In this document: positions 52,021 to 62,050 of the stretch, one piece after another | Layout: the number at the start of each line of letters is the position of its first letter | How positions within the stretch are numbered: position 1 is the stretch's first letter | NCBI GenBank assembly: GCA_026708185.1 | Contig: JAPOVK010000057.1 | Location: 1 to 64,000, forward strand | DNA: 64,000 nt | Reading direction: 5' to 3' | DNA from: Gammaproteobacteria bacterium | GTDB taxonomy: Bacteria; Pseudomonadota; Gammaproteobacteria; Pseudomonadales; Azotimanducaceae | Position numbers and translations under genes: made by a program | Notes under the pieces: generated by a model | Databases searched by the model: none | What the model saw: the letters and a program-made list of their open reading frames with translations, nothing else | Told to the model about the DNA's origin: nothing

Positions 52021-54594
52021 TCAGTTGGCGCTACCGAACCGCATGCCGTCGCCGTCGTAGCTGACGGCGATGCTCTGTCCCGGCGCGAACCGGCCCTCGA
52101 GCAACGCGGTGGACAACGGATTCTCCAAGGCGTGCTGGATGGCACGCTTCAAGGGGCGTGCGCCGAACACCGGGTCGTAGCCCTGCTCGACCAGCGCCGC
52201 CATGGCCTGATCGTCCACGATCAGGCCGAGATCCTGGTCGGCCAGGCGCGCTCGCAGTCGGGCCAACTGAATCTCCGCGATCGCCGCCATGTTGTCCTTC
52301 TTGAGCGACTCGAAGACCACCACGTCGTCGATGCGGTTGACGAACTCGGGCCGGAACGAGCGGCTGACCACGTCCATCACGGCATCGCGGATATCCGTGT
52401 CCAACCCCTCGCTGGCAAGCGCCTGAATCGCGTCCGAGCCGAGGTTGGAGGTCATGACCAGCACCGTGTTGCGGAAGTCCACAGTGCGCCCATGGCCATC
52501 GGTCAGCCGACCATCCTCGAGCACCTGCAGCAGGATGTTGAAGACGTCCGCGTGTGCCTTCTCGATCTCGTCCAAGAGAATGAGCGAGTACGGTCGGCGG
52601 CGCACGCGTTCGGTCAACTGGCCACCTTCCTCGTAGCCGACGTAACCCGGCGGTGCGCCGATCAGCCTCGCGACGGCGTGCTTCTCCATGTACTCCGACA
52701 TGTCGACGCGCACCATGGCGTCCTCGCTGTCGAACAGCGCCTCGGCAAGCGCCCGGCACAGCTCCGTCTTGCCGACACCTGTCGGTCCCAGGAACAGGAA
52801 GCTGCCGTTTGGCCGATTGGGATCCGCCAGACCGGCTCGAGCCCGCCGGACCGCCAGAGCCACCGCGTTGACGGCCTCGTCCTGGCCGACGACGCGCCGG
52901 TGCAGTTCCTCCTCGAGCTTGAGCAGCCGGTCGCGCTCGCCGTCGAGCATGCGGCTGACCGGCACGCCGGTCCAGTTGGAGACGACCTCGGCGACCTCCG
53001 CATCGGTCACCCGGTTGCGTAGCAGGACGTTGCCCTTGGCGTCGCGTTCCTGGGCCTCGGCGAGTTGGCGCTCCAAGGCGGGAATATGGCCGTTCTGGAG
53101 TTCCGCCATCTTGGCCAGGTCGCCCGTCCGACGGGCCGCTTCAAACTCCAGGCGTGCGGCATCCAGGGACTCCTTGACCCGCTGCGCGCCGTTGACGCTA
53201 GCCTTTTCGCTCGTCCAGATCTCGTCCAAATCGGCGAACTCTCGTTCCAGGTCCGCGATGGTCCCCTCGAGGCCGGCACGGCGCTTCTCGCTCGCCTCGT
53301 CGGTCTCGCCCTTGAGGGCCTCGAGTTCGATCTTGCGCTGGATCAGGTGCCGTTCGAGACGGTCCATGCTCTCCGGCTTGGAGTCCATCTCCATGCGGAT
53401 TCGGCTGGCGGCCTCGTCGATCAGATCGATGGCCTTGTCCGGCAACTGGCGACCGGTGATGTAGCGATGCGACAACCGAGCCGCCGCGACGATGGCGGGG
53501 TCCGTGATGTCGACGGCATGGTGCAACTCGTAGCGTTCCTTCAAGCCGCGGAGGATCGCGATCGTGCTTTCCACGTTGGGCTCGTCCACCAGCACCTGCT
53601 GGAAGCGGCGCTCGAGGGCCGCGTCCTTTTCGATGTTCTGGCGATACTCGTCGAGGGTCGTGGCGCCCACGCAGTGCAGCTCGCCGCGGGCCAGCGCGGG
53701 CTTGAGCATGTTGCCGGCGTCCATCGCGCCCTCGGCCTTGCCGGCACCGACCACCGTGTGCAGTTCGTCGATGAACAGGATGACGTTGCCTTCCTGCTTG
53801 GCGAGTTCGTTGAGCACGGCCTTCAGACGCTCCTCGAACTCGCCGCGGAACTTGGCCCCCGCGATCAGCGCCCCCATGTCGAGGGCGAGGATGCGCTTGT
53901 TCTTGAGGCCCTCCGGAACCTCGCCGTTCAGGATCCGCTGCGCCAAACCTTCGACGATGGCGGTCTTGCCGACGCCCGGCTCGCCGATGAGAACGGGGTT
54001 GTTCTTGGTGCGCCGCTGCAACACCTGCACGGTCCGGCGAATCTCGTCGTCCCGCCCGATCACCGGATCGAGCTTGCCGGCCTCGGCGCGCGCGGTGAGA
54101 TCGACCGTGTAGCGGTCGAGCGCCTGGCGGTTGTCCTCGGCATTGGCGTCGCGGACGGACTCGCCGCCGCGGGCCGCATCGACCGCGGCATCGAATCGGC
54201 TGGCGTCGAACCCGGCCTTGCCAAGCGCGTCGCCGGCCGGGCCTCGCGTGCCAGCCATGGCGGCCACCACCAGCTCGGTCGAGATGTACTGGTCGCCGCG
54301 CCGCTGCGCCTCGCGGTCCGCCAGGTTCAGCAGGCGCACGAGCTCCGGCGACAGGGCGACCTGCCCGTCCGGCTTGCCGACCCGAGGGAGATCGTCGAGC
54401 CGGCTTTCGACGCTACCCGAGAGAGCGGCCAAATCGACGCCGGCGGACTGCAGCAGGGCGTTCGTGCCGCCATCATCGAGCAACGCTGCCAAGAGGTGCA
54501 GCGGCTCCACCGCGGGCTGGTCACGACCAACGGCAACCGATTGCGCCGCCGCGATGGCGGCCTGCAGCTTGGTGGTCAACCGTTCGAGTTGCAT
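52021..54594 (-). CDS. clpB: ClpB disaggregase
   Basis: ClpB pulls proteins out of aggregates with DnaK. The 857-residue product has the N-terminal Clp_N repeats, then AAA-1 with Walker A GEPGVGKT and the pore loop [10 protein letters not shown]. The middle coiled-coil propeller (residues about 410-530) is characteristic of ClpB and absent in ClpA/C. AAA-2 has Walker A GPTGVGKT, pore tyrosine in [10 protein letters not shown], and the sensor-2 [10 protein letters not shown]. The ATG at 54592-54594 is standard. A sigma-32-like promoter lies just upstream. Confidence 0.98.
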   Translation of the reverse strand: MQLERLTTKLQAAIAAAQSVAVGRDQPAVEPLHLLAALLDDGGTNALLQSAGVDLAALSGSVESRLDDLPRVGKPDGQVALSPELVRLLNLADREAQRRGDQYISTELVVAAMAGTRGPAGDALGKAGFDASRFDAAVDAARGGESVRDANAEDNRQALDRYTVDLTARAEAGKLDPVIGRDDEIRRTVQVLQRRTKNNPVLIGEPGVGKTAIVEGLAQRILNGEVPEGLKNKRILALDMGALIAGAKFRGEFEERLKAVLNELAKQEGNVILFIDELHTVVGAGKAEGAMDAGNMLKPALARGELHCVGATTLDEYRQNIEKDAALERRFQQVLVDEPNVESTIAILRGLKERYELHHAVDITDPAIVAAARLSHRYITGRQLPDKAIDLIDEAASRIRMEMDSKPESMDRLERHLIQRKIELEALKGETDEASEKRRAGLEGTIADLEREFADLDEIWTSEKASVNGAQRVKESLDAARLEFEAARRTGDLAKMAELQNGHIPALERQLAEAQERDAKGNVLLRNRVTDAEVAEVVSNWTGVPVSRMLDGERDRLLKLEEELHRRVVGQDEAVNAVALAVRRARAGLADPNRPNGSFLFLGPTGVGKTELCRALAEALFDSEDAMVRVDMSEYMEKHAVARLIGAPPGYVGYEEGGQLTERVRRRPYSLILLDEIEKAHADVFNILLQVLEDGRLTDGHGRTVDFRNTVLVMTSNLGSDAIQALASEGLDTDIRDAVMDVVSRSFRPEFVNRIDDVVVFESLKKDNMAAIAEIQLARLRARLADQDLGLIVDDQAMAALVEQGYDPVFGARPLKRAIQHALENPLSTALLEGRFAPGQSIAVSYDGDGMRFGSAN

Positions 54595-54646
54595 GGCGTT
54601 GGTCCTCGGGTGTCTTCAAAACAGCCAACACTGGCTCTTCGGCATA

Positions 54647-54673
54647 AGTGCGGGCGCCGCACGTCTTTTCAAC
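54647..54673 (-). promoter_or_regulatory. Candidate sigma-32 heat-shock promoter of clpB
   Basis: On the minus strand, GTTGAAA (54667-54673) is followed after 12 bases by CCCGCACT (54647-54654). This agrees well with the heat-shock pattern C-TTGAAA, 11-16 bases, CCCCAT-T. It lies 53 bases before the clpB ATG, just past the comEC stop, so clpB need not depend on the comEC transcript. Confidence 0.55.
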
Positions 54674-54680
54674 GCTCGCG

Positions 54681-56996
54681 TCATTGGTGACAGTCCGCCA
54701 ATCGCCGGCTGAGGGCCGAAGGCCGGCGCCAAGGCCCGGCCGGGAGCTTCCGCCAGTACGGCGTCGGCCGGCAGCGCACCGTGTCCACGACATCGGGTCG
54801 GATACTGCGCCACCGCACCGCGCCGGACACGGCGGTGGACACGATGTACGCGCCTGTGGAGCGATAGCGTTCGACGACGGCGGCATGAGGGTGACCGAAG
54901 TGACTGTCCCAACCCGCGCCGATCACAGCGAAAGCCGGCCGCGTCATGCCCAGCAACGCCTGGGACGACGAGGTCGCACTGCCGTGGTGGGGGACCAGGA
55001 GCAGGTCCACGCGCGGCAGGTCCAGTGCCAGCTCCGCAGCACCCTCCACATCCCCCGCCAGTAGCACACGCTCACCGTTCGTCTCGATGAGCAGAACGCA
55101 CGAGGCGTCGTTTCCCTCGAACGTCCGTGTCCTCGGCGGCCACACGACGCGGAACCGGACGTCGTCCCATTGCCACGTCATCCCCGCAGCGCACGGTTGC
55201 GTCGCGACCCCCGGCACGGGCTCGCCGGCCAGTACGGACACCGCTTCGATGCCTGCCAACACCGACTCGGCACCCCCGACGTGATCGAGGTCGCTGTGGC
55301 TCAGGACGAGCAGGTCGACCTGATCGAGCCCGCGGCCGTGCAACGCCGGCAGCACGACGCCCGAACCCGCGTCGCCACCGGTCAGAAACGCCGGACCGGC
55401 GTCGTAGACCATCGTATGACTGTGGGTCCGAACCACAACCGACGTGCCCTGCCCGACGTCAAGGACTTCGACCTCCACGTGTCCGAGCGGCGTCTCCGGC
55501 GGGCCGAGCACGGGCCAAACCAACACCAGAACGACCACCGACCCAAGACCGGCCTTTGCGAGCCTCGATACCGGCAGCAGGCACACCGCCGCGGCCGCTC
55601 CCCCCGCAAACAGCCACGGCGAGCCCGTGGCGATGTAGATCGGTCGCAGACGATCCGCCAGGCGCAGGATCTCATCGCACCACGAGACACAGAAGTCCGC
55701 AGCCGTCAGCAGCAACTCGCCGAGCGGCAACCCGATCAGCACCGTGCCGGCCAGGGCCAGCGGCACCGTGAACACCGTCACCAAGGGAACTGCCGCCAGG
55801 TTCACCAGCACGCCCAAGGGGTGAACCAGGCCGATGATCGCGATGACCAAAGGTGCGAACACAAGGGCCATGGCCAACTGGGCCTTGAGCGCGGAGAGGA
55901 GCCAGGAATCTCGTCGGCTCCTAGGCGCGAAGAAGCCCAGCAGGACCGCGACCGCGCCGAACGACAGCCAGAAGCCGGGGACGAGCGGGGCCATGGGATC
56001 CACCAGCAGGACCACCACAGCTGCGTAGCTGAACGCACCCACGGCCGAGGCCGACCGGCCACTGACGAGCGCCAGCATGCCCGCCGTGGACATGGTGAAG
56101 GCGCGCACAAGGGACAGCCCCGCCCCGGCGAGAAGGACGTAGCCCGCACCGCACAGCAACCCGCCGGCGACCGCGACCGGCTTGGAGCGCACGCCCAGAA
56201 GGAAGGCCACGCCGCGTCCGAAAAGGAAGCCGAATGCGGTGACGACACCGACATGCAGCCCCGAGATGACCAACAGGTGCATCGTCGTCGTGCGCCGGTA
56301 GCGTTCGAGGTCGGCTCGCGGAATCGCCGCCGAGTCGCCGAGCGTCAGTGCGGCGAGGACGCCTGGGTTGACCAGCGGAAGGGCCCCGAGCCCGTCGCGC
56401 AAGCGCTCGCGTAACCGGTCCAGCATGGCGGCGGGGCCCGTGGCGTCGCCGTCGGGCCGCCCGACGGTCACGTAACCAGTGGCGATGGTCCGTTGGCGCA
56501 CATGCCAGCGGCCGGCGTCGAAGCCGTGCTCGTTGGCAGCGGCACTCGGCGGTCGCAGGCGAGCACGGAGCGACCAGTTTTCGCCGCCGCGAAGCCCTGG
56601 ACCGCCAAGCCACACCAGCCGCAAGCGGCCTTCCTGCACGCAGGCGGGGACGGATGGGCCACCAACTAGGAACTCGAAGCGGTCCGCCGGCGCAGCATCC
56701 GTGCCGGGATCCGATCGGGTCGGCAAGCCAGCCACGCGCCCGGCGATTTCAACATCGCCGCACGCGGCGTCGATCGGGGCGTGGAGGGCATCTGCGACGT
56801 TCCAGCCGGTCCAACCCAGTCCGAGCGCCGCGACAGCCACCAAGCGGAGGTGGCGGGCAGGCAACGCCAGGCCGCCGCCAATCAGCCAATAGGGCCACAG
56901 CGGCTGCGCCCAAGGCAGCCAGTGCGCGAGCACCGCGCAAGCCGAGAACACCAAAGCCCAAAGTCGGATGTCCTTTTGATCCAACATGCCCGGCAT
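54681..56996 (-). CDS. comEC: DNA uptake channel ComEC/Rec2
   Basis: ComEC forms the inner-membrane channel for transforming DNA. The 771-residue protein has an N-terminal DUF4131 region with helices and an OB-like fold. The competence domain follows (HLLVISGLHVGVVTAFGFLFGRG, then RAFTMSTAGMLALVSGR). A C-terminal metallo-beta-lactamase domain has LDVGQGTSVVVRTHSHTMVYDAG and HSDLDHVGG. The frame extends 40 codons upstream, but the ATGs at 56994-56996 and 56985-56987 start just before the first helix; the former is used. It is divergent from DUF2062. Pilus and other uptake genes are not in view. Confidence 0.93.
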   Translation of the reverse strand: MPGMLDQKDIRLWALVFSACAVLAHWLPWAQPLWPYWLIGGGLALPARHLRLVAVAALGLGWTGWNVADALHAPIDAACGDVEIAGRVAGLPTRSDPGTDAAPADRFEFLVGGPSVPACVQEGRLRLVWLGGPGLRGGENWSLRARLRPPSAAANEHGFDAGRWHVRQRTIATGYVTVGRPDGDATGPAAMLDRLRERLRDGLGALPLVNPGVLAALTLGDSAAIPRADLERYRRTTTMHLLVISGLHVGVVTAFGFLFGRGVAFLLGVRSKPVAVAGGLLCGAGYVLLAGAGLSLVRAFTMSTAGMLALVSGRSASAVGAFSYAAVVVLLVDPMAPLVPGFWLSFGAVAVLLGFFAPRSRRDSWLLSALKAQLAMALVFAPLVIAIIGLVHPLGVLVNLAAVPLVTVFTVPLALAGTVLIGLPLGELLLTAADFCVSWCDEILRLADRLRPIYIATGSPWLFAGGAAAAVCLLPVSRLAKAGLGSVVVLVLVWPVLGPPETPLGHVEVEVLDVGQGTSVVVRTHSHTMVYDAGPAFLTGGDAGSGVVLPALHGRGLDQVDLLVLSHSDLDHVGGAESVLAGIEAVSVLAGEPVPGVATQPCAAGMTWQWDDVRFRVVWPPRTRTFEGNDASCVLLIETNGERVLLAGDVEGAAELALDLPRVDLLLVPHHGSATSSSQALLGMTRPAFAVIGAGWDSHFGHPHAAVVERYRSTGAYIVSTAVSGAVRWRSIRPDVVDTVRCRPTPYWRKLPAGPWRRPSALSRRLADCHQ

Positions 56997-57011
56997 AATG
57001 CGTGCCTTCGG

Positions 57012-57593
57012 ATGCCAATCCGCGTGGCGAACGCCGTGCCTCGAAAGTGGATTCGCAAGTATCTGCCGACCCAGGAGTGGATTCGTCGGCAGAACTCTCT
57101 CGGGCCTGTAAGACATCGGCTACTTGAGCCCGAACTGTGGCACCTGCACCGCCGTTCGGTCGGCGGCGCCTTCTTCATCGGCTTGTTTTGCGCCTTCGTA
57201 CCGGTGCCGACGCAGATGCTCCTCGCCGCGCTGCTCGCGGTCCTCGCGCGCTGCAATCTGCCAATCTCGGTGTCGCTGGTCTGGATCACCAACCCGCTGA
57301 CCTTCGCCCCCATGTTCTTCTTCGCCTACAAGCTCGGCGCGTGGCTGCTCGGCGTCGAAACCCAGGACGTCGAGTGGGTACTGTCCTGGTCGTGGGTCGG
57401 GGAGACCTTGGTGGCGATCTGGTGGCCACTGATCGTCGGTTGCCTGGTGTGCGGCTGGGTTGCCGGCCTCACCGGCGCGGTCGTCTCGCGCACGCTATGG
57501 CGGCTGCACGTGGTCCGCCGTTGGCAGCAACGTCGCGCACGACGCAAGGCCGCTGCGAGCGCAAGAGCCCGAGCGAACGGGACCCGTACCTGA
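57012..57593 (+). CDS. DUF2062 membrane protein
   Basis: The 193-residue protein begins VPRKWIRKYLPTQEWI, then LWHLHRRSVGGAFFIGLFCAFVPVPTQM, and LVWITNPLTFAPMFFFAYKLGAWLLG. This is the full DUF2062 signature, in which proline-rich helix breaks and N-P motifs recur. Two to three membrane helices and a basic C-terminal tail are seen. The function is not established. The ATG at 57012 is used; a GTG at 57036 coincides with the domain start and is equally possible. It is divergent from comEC with nearly abutting starts. Confidence 0.88.
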   Translation: MPIRVANAVPRKWIRKYLPTQEWIRRQNSLGPVRHRLLEPELWHLHRRSVGGAFFIGLFCAFVPVPTQMLLAALLAVLARCNLPISVSLVWITNPLTFAPMFFFAYKLGAWLLGVETQDVEWVLSWSWVGETLVAIWWPLIVGCLVCGWVAGLTGAVVSRTLWRLHVVRRWQQRRARRKAAASARARANGTRT

Positions 57594-57705
57594 CACTTGG
57601 ACGGATTCTGACACTAGGCGAGTCGCCTCGCGGCGACCCGATCGAGAACGTGGAGCATCGAACCGCCTGCGGTTCGCCTCGATTCGCGCCCGAAGGGCGT
57701 GCCTA
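57590..57705. repeat. Dispersed hairpin repeat, copy B
   Basis: The blocks match copy A at 36053-36151: TGACACTTGG and TTCTGACAC, a GAGAACG element, the stem CGAACCGCC/GCGGTTCG, CCTCGATTCGCG, then CGCCC/GGGCG and GCCTAC. It has an extra stem GTCGCC/GGCGAC inside. Its right end provides the TAG of the lolC gene, just as copy A does for the carboxylase gene. It sits between convergent genes. Confidence 0.7.
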
Positions 57706-58899
57706 CGCCGCGTGCAGTGCGGTCGCCGGATTCTCGCTGACGACGCGCAACGCCGGTGCGAGCACCGCGACGGTCGATAGCCCCAGCGACAGCAGCGCAA
57801 TCACGCCGAGGTCGGCCAGGCGCACGTCGGAAGGCACTTCCGAAAACCACGTATCCTCGATGATACTCGCGCCCACCAGGTCCAGCAGGGACGCTAGTGG
57901 CCCGGCGTTGACCGCGACCACCACGCCGACGAGGAGCCCGACGGCCACGCCGATGAAGGCCACCGCGAATCCTTGCAGGTAGAAGACAGTGACCAGCAGT
58001 CCGCGCGACGCCCCCATCGTCGCGAGCATGGCCACATCGCCGCGTTTGTCGTTGACCAGCATCGCCTGGCCCGAGACGATGTTGAAGGCGGCGATGGCGA
58101 CTATCAGGGCCAGCAGCGCGAACATGATGCCCTTCTCGATCTGCACGGCGCGAAACAGTTCTCCGTAGTCGTCGGTCCAGAACCGCGCCGTCGCTCCCGG
58201 ACCCAGCGCCGTGGCAATGGCCGGTGCAAGCGTCGGCGCCTCGAACGGATCGGCAAACCCGAGTCGCAGGCCGTCGGCGCCGGCCCGCGTCAAGCCGCGA
58301 CTCACGATCTCGTCGTGGCGGACGATGCCCAAGCCCGCATCGGGGTCAGCGCCGATCTCGAACGTGCCCGCCAACTCGAACCGCTCGACCCGGGGACGCA
58401 CGCCCGCTTCGCCAGGCAACGTGATCACGAGGGTGACCGGGTCACCGACGTCGAGGCGCTTAGCCGCCGCCAGCGGCGCGCCGAGAAGAATGCCGGCCGG
58501 GATGGCCGCCAGCGCGGACTTCGCCTCGTCGCCGATCGCCGCCAAGTGCTGCAGACCTTCCGCATCGAGACCCGCGAGCGCGATGAAGTGCACCGTGCCG
58601 CCAGCGGCCAGCATGGCCTCGCCTTCGAAGAAACGGCTCACGTGATCGACCCCTGGCACGCCGCGCAACGCATCGAGCCGGCTCGGTTGTCCGCTCTGCG
58701 ACTCGACGATGGCATGGGGCACGATGCTCAAGATCCGGCCCGTGATCTCCCGGTCGAATCCGTTCATGACGCTGACCACCACGGTCAGCGTCATCACCCC
58801 GAGCGCGAGGCCGCCGAACGACACCCAGTTGATCAGCGTGGCGTAGCCGTGGCTGCGCGCGAACAGGTAGCGGCGCGCGACCATGAGCGACGTTCGCAC
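57703..58899 (-). CDS. lolC: Lipoprotein-releasing ABC transporter permease LolC/E type
   Basis: LolC/LolE with LolD extract lipoproteins from the inner membrane for LolA. The roughly 398-residue permease has the N-terminal helix WVSFGGLALGVMTLTVVVSVMNGFDREITGRIL, a large periplasmic domain, and the C-terminal three-helix FtsX unit with GVIALLSLGLSTVAVLAPALRV. The start is uncertain: a GTG at 58897-58899 and an ATG at 58882-58884 are both reasonable; the former is listed. It lies directly behind lolD. The stop is formed by the hairpin repeat. Confidence 0.9.
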   Translation of the reverse strand: MRTSLMVARRYLFARSHGYATLINWVSFGGLALGVMTLTVVVSVMNGFDREITGRILSIVPHAIVESQSGQPSRLDALRGVPGVDHVSRFFEGEAMLAAGGTVHFIALAGLDAEGLQHLAAIGDEAKSALAAIPAGILLGAPLAAAKRLDVGDPVTLVITLPGEAGVRPRVERFELAGTFEIGADPDAGLGIVRHDEIVSRGLTRAGADGLRLGFADPFEAPTLAPAIATALGPGATARFWTDDYGELFRAVQIEKGIMFALLALIVAIAAFNIVSGQAMLVNDKRGDVAMLATMGASRGLLVTVFYLQGFAVAFIGVAVGLLVGVVVAVNAGPLASLLDLVGASIIEDTWFSEVPSDVRLADLGVIALLSLGLSTVAVLAPALRVVSENPATALHAA

Positions 58900-58918
58900 G
58901 ACCCCCAAAGCGACCCGG

Positions 58919-59668
58919 CTATCCACGTTGCGTGCGAGGGGCAGGCCCCTCGCGCTCCCGGGCTGAGGACTCAAGGCCACGCGTCTCGAGTCTGCCGTCG
59001 GCGAGCACGACCGTGCGATCCACGCGGGCCGCGATCGCAGGATCGTGGGTGACGATCACGAACGCCGTGCCCGTCGTGGGTCCCATCTCGGCCATGGTCG
59101 CCATCACGTCCTCCGCGCTGTCGCGGTCCAGGCTGCCGGTCGGTTCGTCGGCCAACACGATGGCCGGCGCGGCAGCGAGCGCCCTGGCCACCGCAACCCG
59201 CTGGCGTTCGCCGCCGGACAACTGGTGCGGGCGATGGTCCAGCCGCGCGCCGAGACGTACGCTCATCAGCAGGTCTCGGGCACGTGCCGCGGCGGTCGAG
59301 AACTTGGCGCCGCCGACGAGAAGCGGCATGGCCACGTTCTCGAGAGCGGAGAACTCCGGCAGAAGGTGATGGAACTGATAGACGAAACCCATGCGCGCGT
59401 TGCGGATTCGGGCCCGCGTCCCGGGCGATGCGGCGGAGATGCATTGGCCCATGACCTCGACGCGGCCCGAGTCGGGGTCGGCGAGCCCGGCCAACACGTG
59501 CAGCAGCGTGCTTTTGCCCGCGCCGGAACGCCCAACGATGCCGACGCGTTCGCCCTGCGCCACTTCGATGTCGATATCCCGCAGCACTTCCAGTCGACGA
59601 TCGCCCTGGACGTATGCCTTGGTGACACCGCGGGCTTGCAGCGCGGGAAAGTCGCCGTTGTCACTCAT
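58919..59668 (-). CDS. lolD: Lipoprotein-releasing ABC transporter ATPase LolD
   Basis: The 249-residue ATPase powers the two Lol permeases. It has Walker A GRSGAGKST, Q-loop VYQFHHLLPEFSALENVAMPLL, signature LSGGERQR, Walker B ADEPTGSLD and the H-switch VTHDP. The FHHLLPEFSALENV element is typical of LolD as opposed to other MacB-like ATPases. The C-terminal tail (SSAREREGPAPRTQRG) is longer than usual. It overlaps the upstream permease gene by 8 bases. Confidence 0.96.
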   Translation of the reverse strand: MSDNGDFPALQARGVTKAYVQGDRRLEVLRDIDIEVAQGERVGIVGRSGAGKSTLLHVLAGLADPDSGRVEVMGQCISAASPGTRARIRNARMGFVYQFHHLLPEFSALENVAMPLLVGGAKFSTAAARARDLLMSVRLGARLDHRPHQLSGGERQRVAVARALAAAPAIVLADEPTGSLDRDSAEDVMATMAEMGPTTGTAFVIVTHDPAIAARVDRTVVLADGRLETRGLESSAREREGPAPRTQRG

Positions 59669-60887
59669 GGCGCAACACCTCGGCCGGGTTCAGGTGGGCA
59701 ACGCGCCACGCAGGCAGCAAGGTGGCCAGCAGGCACAGCGCCAGCGCCGTCCCGACCACGCGCGCGACATCGTCGACGGCGAACGCGACCGGCAGCGTCG
59801 TGATCAGGTACTCGCCCATCAACGGCACACCGAGGACCGCTTCGAGCCACGGGAAGCCCGCCTCGGCGATCACGCCGAGGACCAGGCCGCCGCCGACGCC
59901 TATGGCGACGCCGATGCCGGCGATGACCAGCCCCAGCACTGCAAAGGAGGTAACCGTCATGCTCAAGGGACTGCCCATCGTGCGCAGCATGGCGATGTCG
60001 CCGCGCCGCTCGTTGACCACCATCACCAAGCTCGACACCAGGTTGAATGCCGCCACGGCGATCAGCAACGACAGGAGCAGAAACAGCATGTTCTTGGTGA
60101 CACCGATCGCGTTGTAGAGGTTGCCGAGCGAGGAGAACCAGCTATGTCCGCGGACGCGGTGGGCACCGAGCACGCGAGTCACCCGGGAGCGCACCGCATC
60201 TGCCTGCAAGGGATCGTTACCTGCCACATGCAGGCCGTGCACGGCATCGCCGAGCCGGAACAGTCGGCCGGCATCCTCTCGCGCCAGGTACGCGATCGCC
60301 CGGTCGAGTTGCGAGCCGGTGTTGACGAGTCCCGCAACCTTCAGCCTTTTCTGGCGCGCAAACGTGCCAAGAGGCGTCACCGTGGCCTCGGGCAGAACGG
60401 CGGTCACGGAATCACCGACCCAGACACCCAGGCGGCTAGCCAGACCCACGCCCAGCACCACGTTGAAACGTCCGGCTGCGAGTGGTTCGGCGAGCTCGGC
60501 GAAGTCGAACACCCTCGAAACGCCGGCATAGCTCCCGGGGTCCACGCCCACGAGGTTTACGCCAGCCACGCGCGTCGGCGTGGCCAACAGGGCACCGCCC
60601 TCCACCACCGCGGCGACCCCGGCGACGCCATCGACGCCCGCGACCAACGTCTCGGCGTGGCGAAAGTCGTGCAGAGGTGCGTGACCCGTCACCGTGACAT
60701 GGGGAACGATCGCGAGCACACGGTCGTTCATCTCGCGCTCGAAGCCGGCGACGATGCCCTGCACGAACAACAGCACGGCCACCGAGATCGCCAAGCCCGC
60801 CAGCGACAGCACGCTGACAAAGGAGATGAAGCTCGCGCGTGAATGCGCATAGCGCAGGCCGATGTTCACGGCCAACGGTCGAAACAA
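59661..60887 (-). CDS. lolE: Lipoprotein-releasing ABC transporter permease LolE type
   Basis: The 408-residue second Lol permease begins LFRPLAVNIGLRYAHSRAS. It has the membrane helix SFVSVLSLAGLAISVAVLLFVQ, then GFEREMNDRVLAIVPH, the periplasmic domain, and the C-terminal FtsX unit ending LLPAWRVAHLNPAEVLRHE. The start is the TTG at 60885-60887, with AAGGAG eight bases before it. This decides against the earlier GTG of the open frame, which lacks such a site. LolC and LolE types are hard to separate; the names follow order only. Confidence 0.9.
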   Translation of the reverse strand: MFRPLAVNIGLRYAHSRASFISFVSVLSLAGLAISVAVLLFVQGIVAGFEREMNDRVLAIVPHVTVTGHAPLHDFRHAETLVAGVDGVAGVAAVVEGGALLATPTRVAGVNLVGVDPGSYAGVSRVFDFAELAEPLAAGRFNVVLGVGLASRLGVWVGDSVTAVLPEATVTPLGTFARQKRLKVAGLVNTGSQLDRAIAYLAREDAGRLFRLGDAVHGLHVAGNDPLQADAVRSRVTRVLGAHRVRGHSWFSSLGNLYNAIGVTKNMLFLLLSLLIAVAAFNLVSSLVMVVNERRGDIAMLRTMGSPLSMTVTSFAVLGLVIAGIGVAIGVGGGLVLGVIAEAGFPWLEAVLGVPLMGEYLITTLPVAFAVDDVARVVGTALALCLLATLLPAWRVAHLNPAEVLRHE

Positions 60888-61000
60888 GGGATGGGCTCCT
60901 TGCGGCTGGGGCTTCGTCTTCGTAGGGCGTCGGCATCCTTGCACCTGTGGGGAGTTTTCGCAACGCGCGCCTGACGCTCAGGGCGATGGGCCAACCCGGC

Positions 61001-62014
61001 TCAAAGGTCCGCCATGGCCTCGGAACGAAGCGTCTCGAACCCCTCGTCCGTGCGCACGATGAACAACGCCGCCAAGCCAGCGTCGTCGGCGAAACGCCTA
61101 CCGTCGCGTTCGCCGAGCACCATCAACGCGGTGGCGTAAGCGTCCGCCGAGCGCGCCGACTCGGCCACAACCGTGACCGACGCAAGCCGATGGCGAACGG
61201 GACGGCCCGACCGCGGGTCGATGATGTGCGCGTCGCGCCTGCCGTCGCGTTCGGTGTATTGACGGTAGTCGCCGGACGTGGCCAGGCCAGCATCGCGCAG
61301 CCTGATCGGCCCTTCGAGTTGGCCGCGGCCCGATGGCGAGTCGATGCCAACTCGCCATGGCCCGCCCGAAGGCGCGGGGCCTGCGGCGCGAATCTCACCG
61401 CCGAATTCCACCAGGAAGGCCCGGCAGCCGGCCGCTCGAAGCACGTCTGCCAAGCGATCAACCGCGTGCCCCTTGGCGATCGCCGAGAGGTCTATCGACA
61501 GGGCGCGGTCCTTGGCCAGCGCCGGCGGGGCTAGCCGGTAACGCAGGTGGTGATGGCCGACCGACAGAAGGGCTGTGCGGATCGCGGTGTCGTCGGGCTT
61601 GTCCTGGCTCGCCGAAGCGCCGAAGCCCCACAACGCCACCAGCGGCGCGACGGTTGGATCGAGTGCCCCACCCGTCTCTTCGGCCACCGTCTTGGCAGCC
61701 GCGACGACCTCCACCAACTCCCGCGACACGGGCACCCACTCGCCCACCGGGCCGCGATTGAAACGCATCAGTTCCGATGCCTCGTCATAGGTCGACATGC
61801 GCGTATCGATGCGCGCGAGCAAGGCGGCCACCGCGGCGTTCGGGATCCGATCCGGGCAGTTCGCGGTAATCGCGTAGGTCGTACCCATCGCCGAGCCCGT
61901 GACCACTTCGTAGGCGCAACCGGACAGGATCACGAGACCGGCGAGCGGTCGCGCCAGGGCCCCGGCCAACTTGCGGATCGCTGCCCGCGCCGACAAACTT
62001 ACGCTGCGACTCAT
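61001..62014 (-). CDS. apbE: FAD:protein FMN transferase (ApbE)
   Basis: ApbE attaches FMN to threonine in flavoproteins such as RNF/NQR subunits. The 337-residue lipoprotein has the lipobox LVILSGC. The N-terminal motif is GSAMGTTYAI. The catalytic core shows SIDLSAIAKGHAVDRLADVL and GGEIRAAG. The metal-binding end has DAHIIDPRSGRPV and SADAYATALMVLG. The ATG at 62012-62014 has GGAG nearby. It is divergent from the enoyl-CoA hydratase, and no NQR/RNF genes are in the window. Confidence 0.93.
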   Translation of the reverse strand: MSRSVSLSARAAIRKLAGALARPLAGLVILSGCAYEVVTGSAMGTTYAITANCPDRIPNAAVAALLARIDTRMSTYDEASELMRFNRGPVGEWVPVSRELVEVVAAAKTVAEETGGALDPTVAPLVALWGFGASASQDKPDDTAIRTALLSVGHHHLRYRLAPPALAKDRALSIDLSAIAKGHAVDRLADVLRAAGCRAFLVEFGGEIRAAGPAPSGGPWRVGIDSPSGRGQLEGPIRLRDAGLATSGDYRQYTERDGRRDAHIIDPRSGRPVRHRLASVTVVAESARSADAYATALMVLGERDGRRFADDAGLAALFIVRTDEGFETLRSEAMADL

Positions 62015-62050
62015 TGCTCCGAACCCAACACCACTCGAGGGAAGCCTCCC

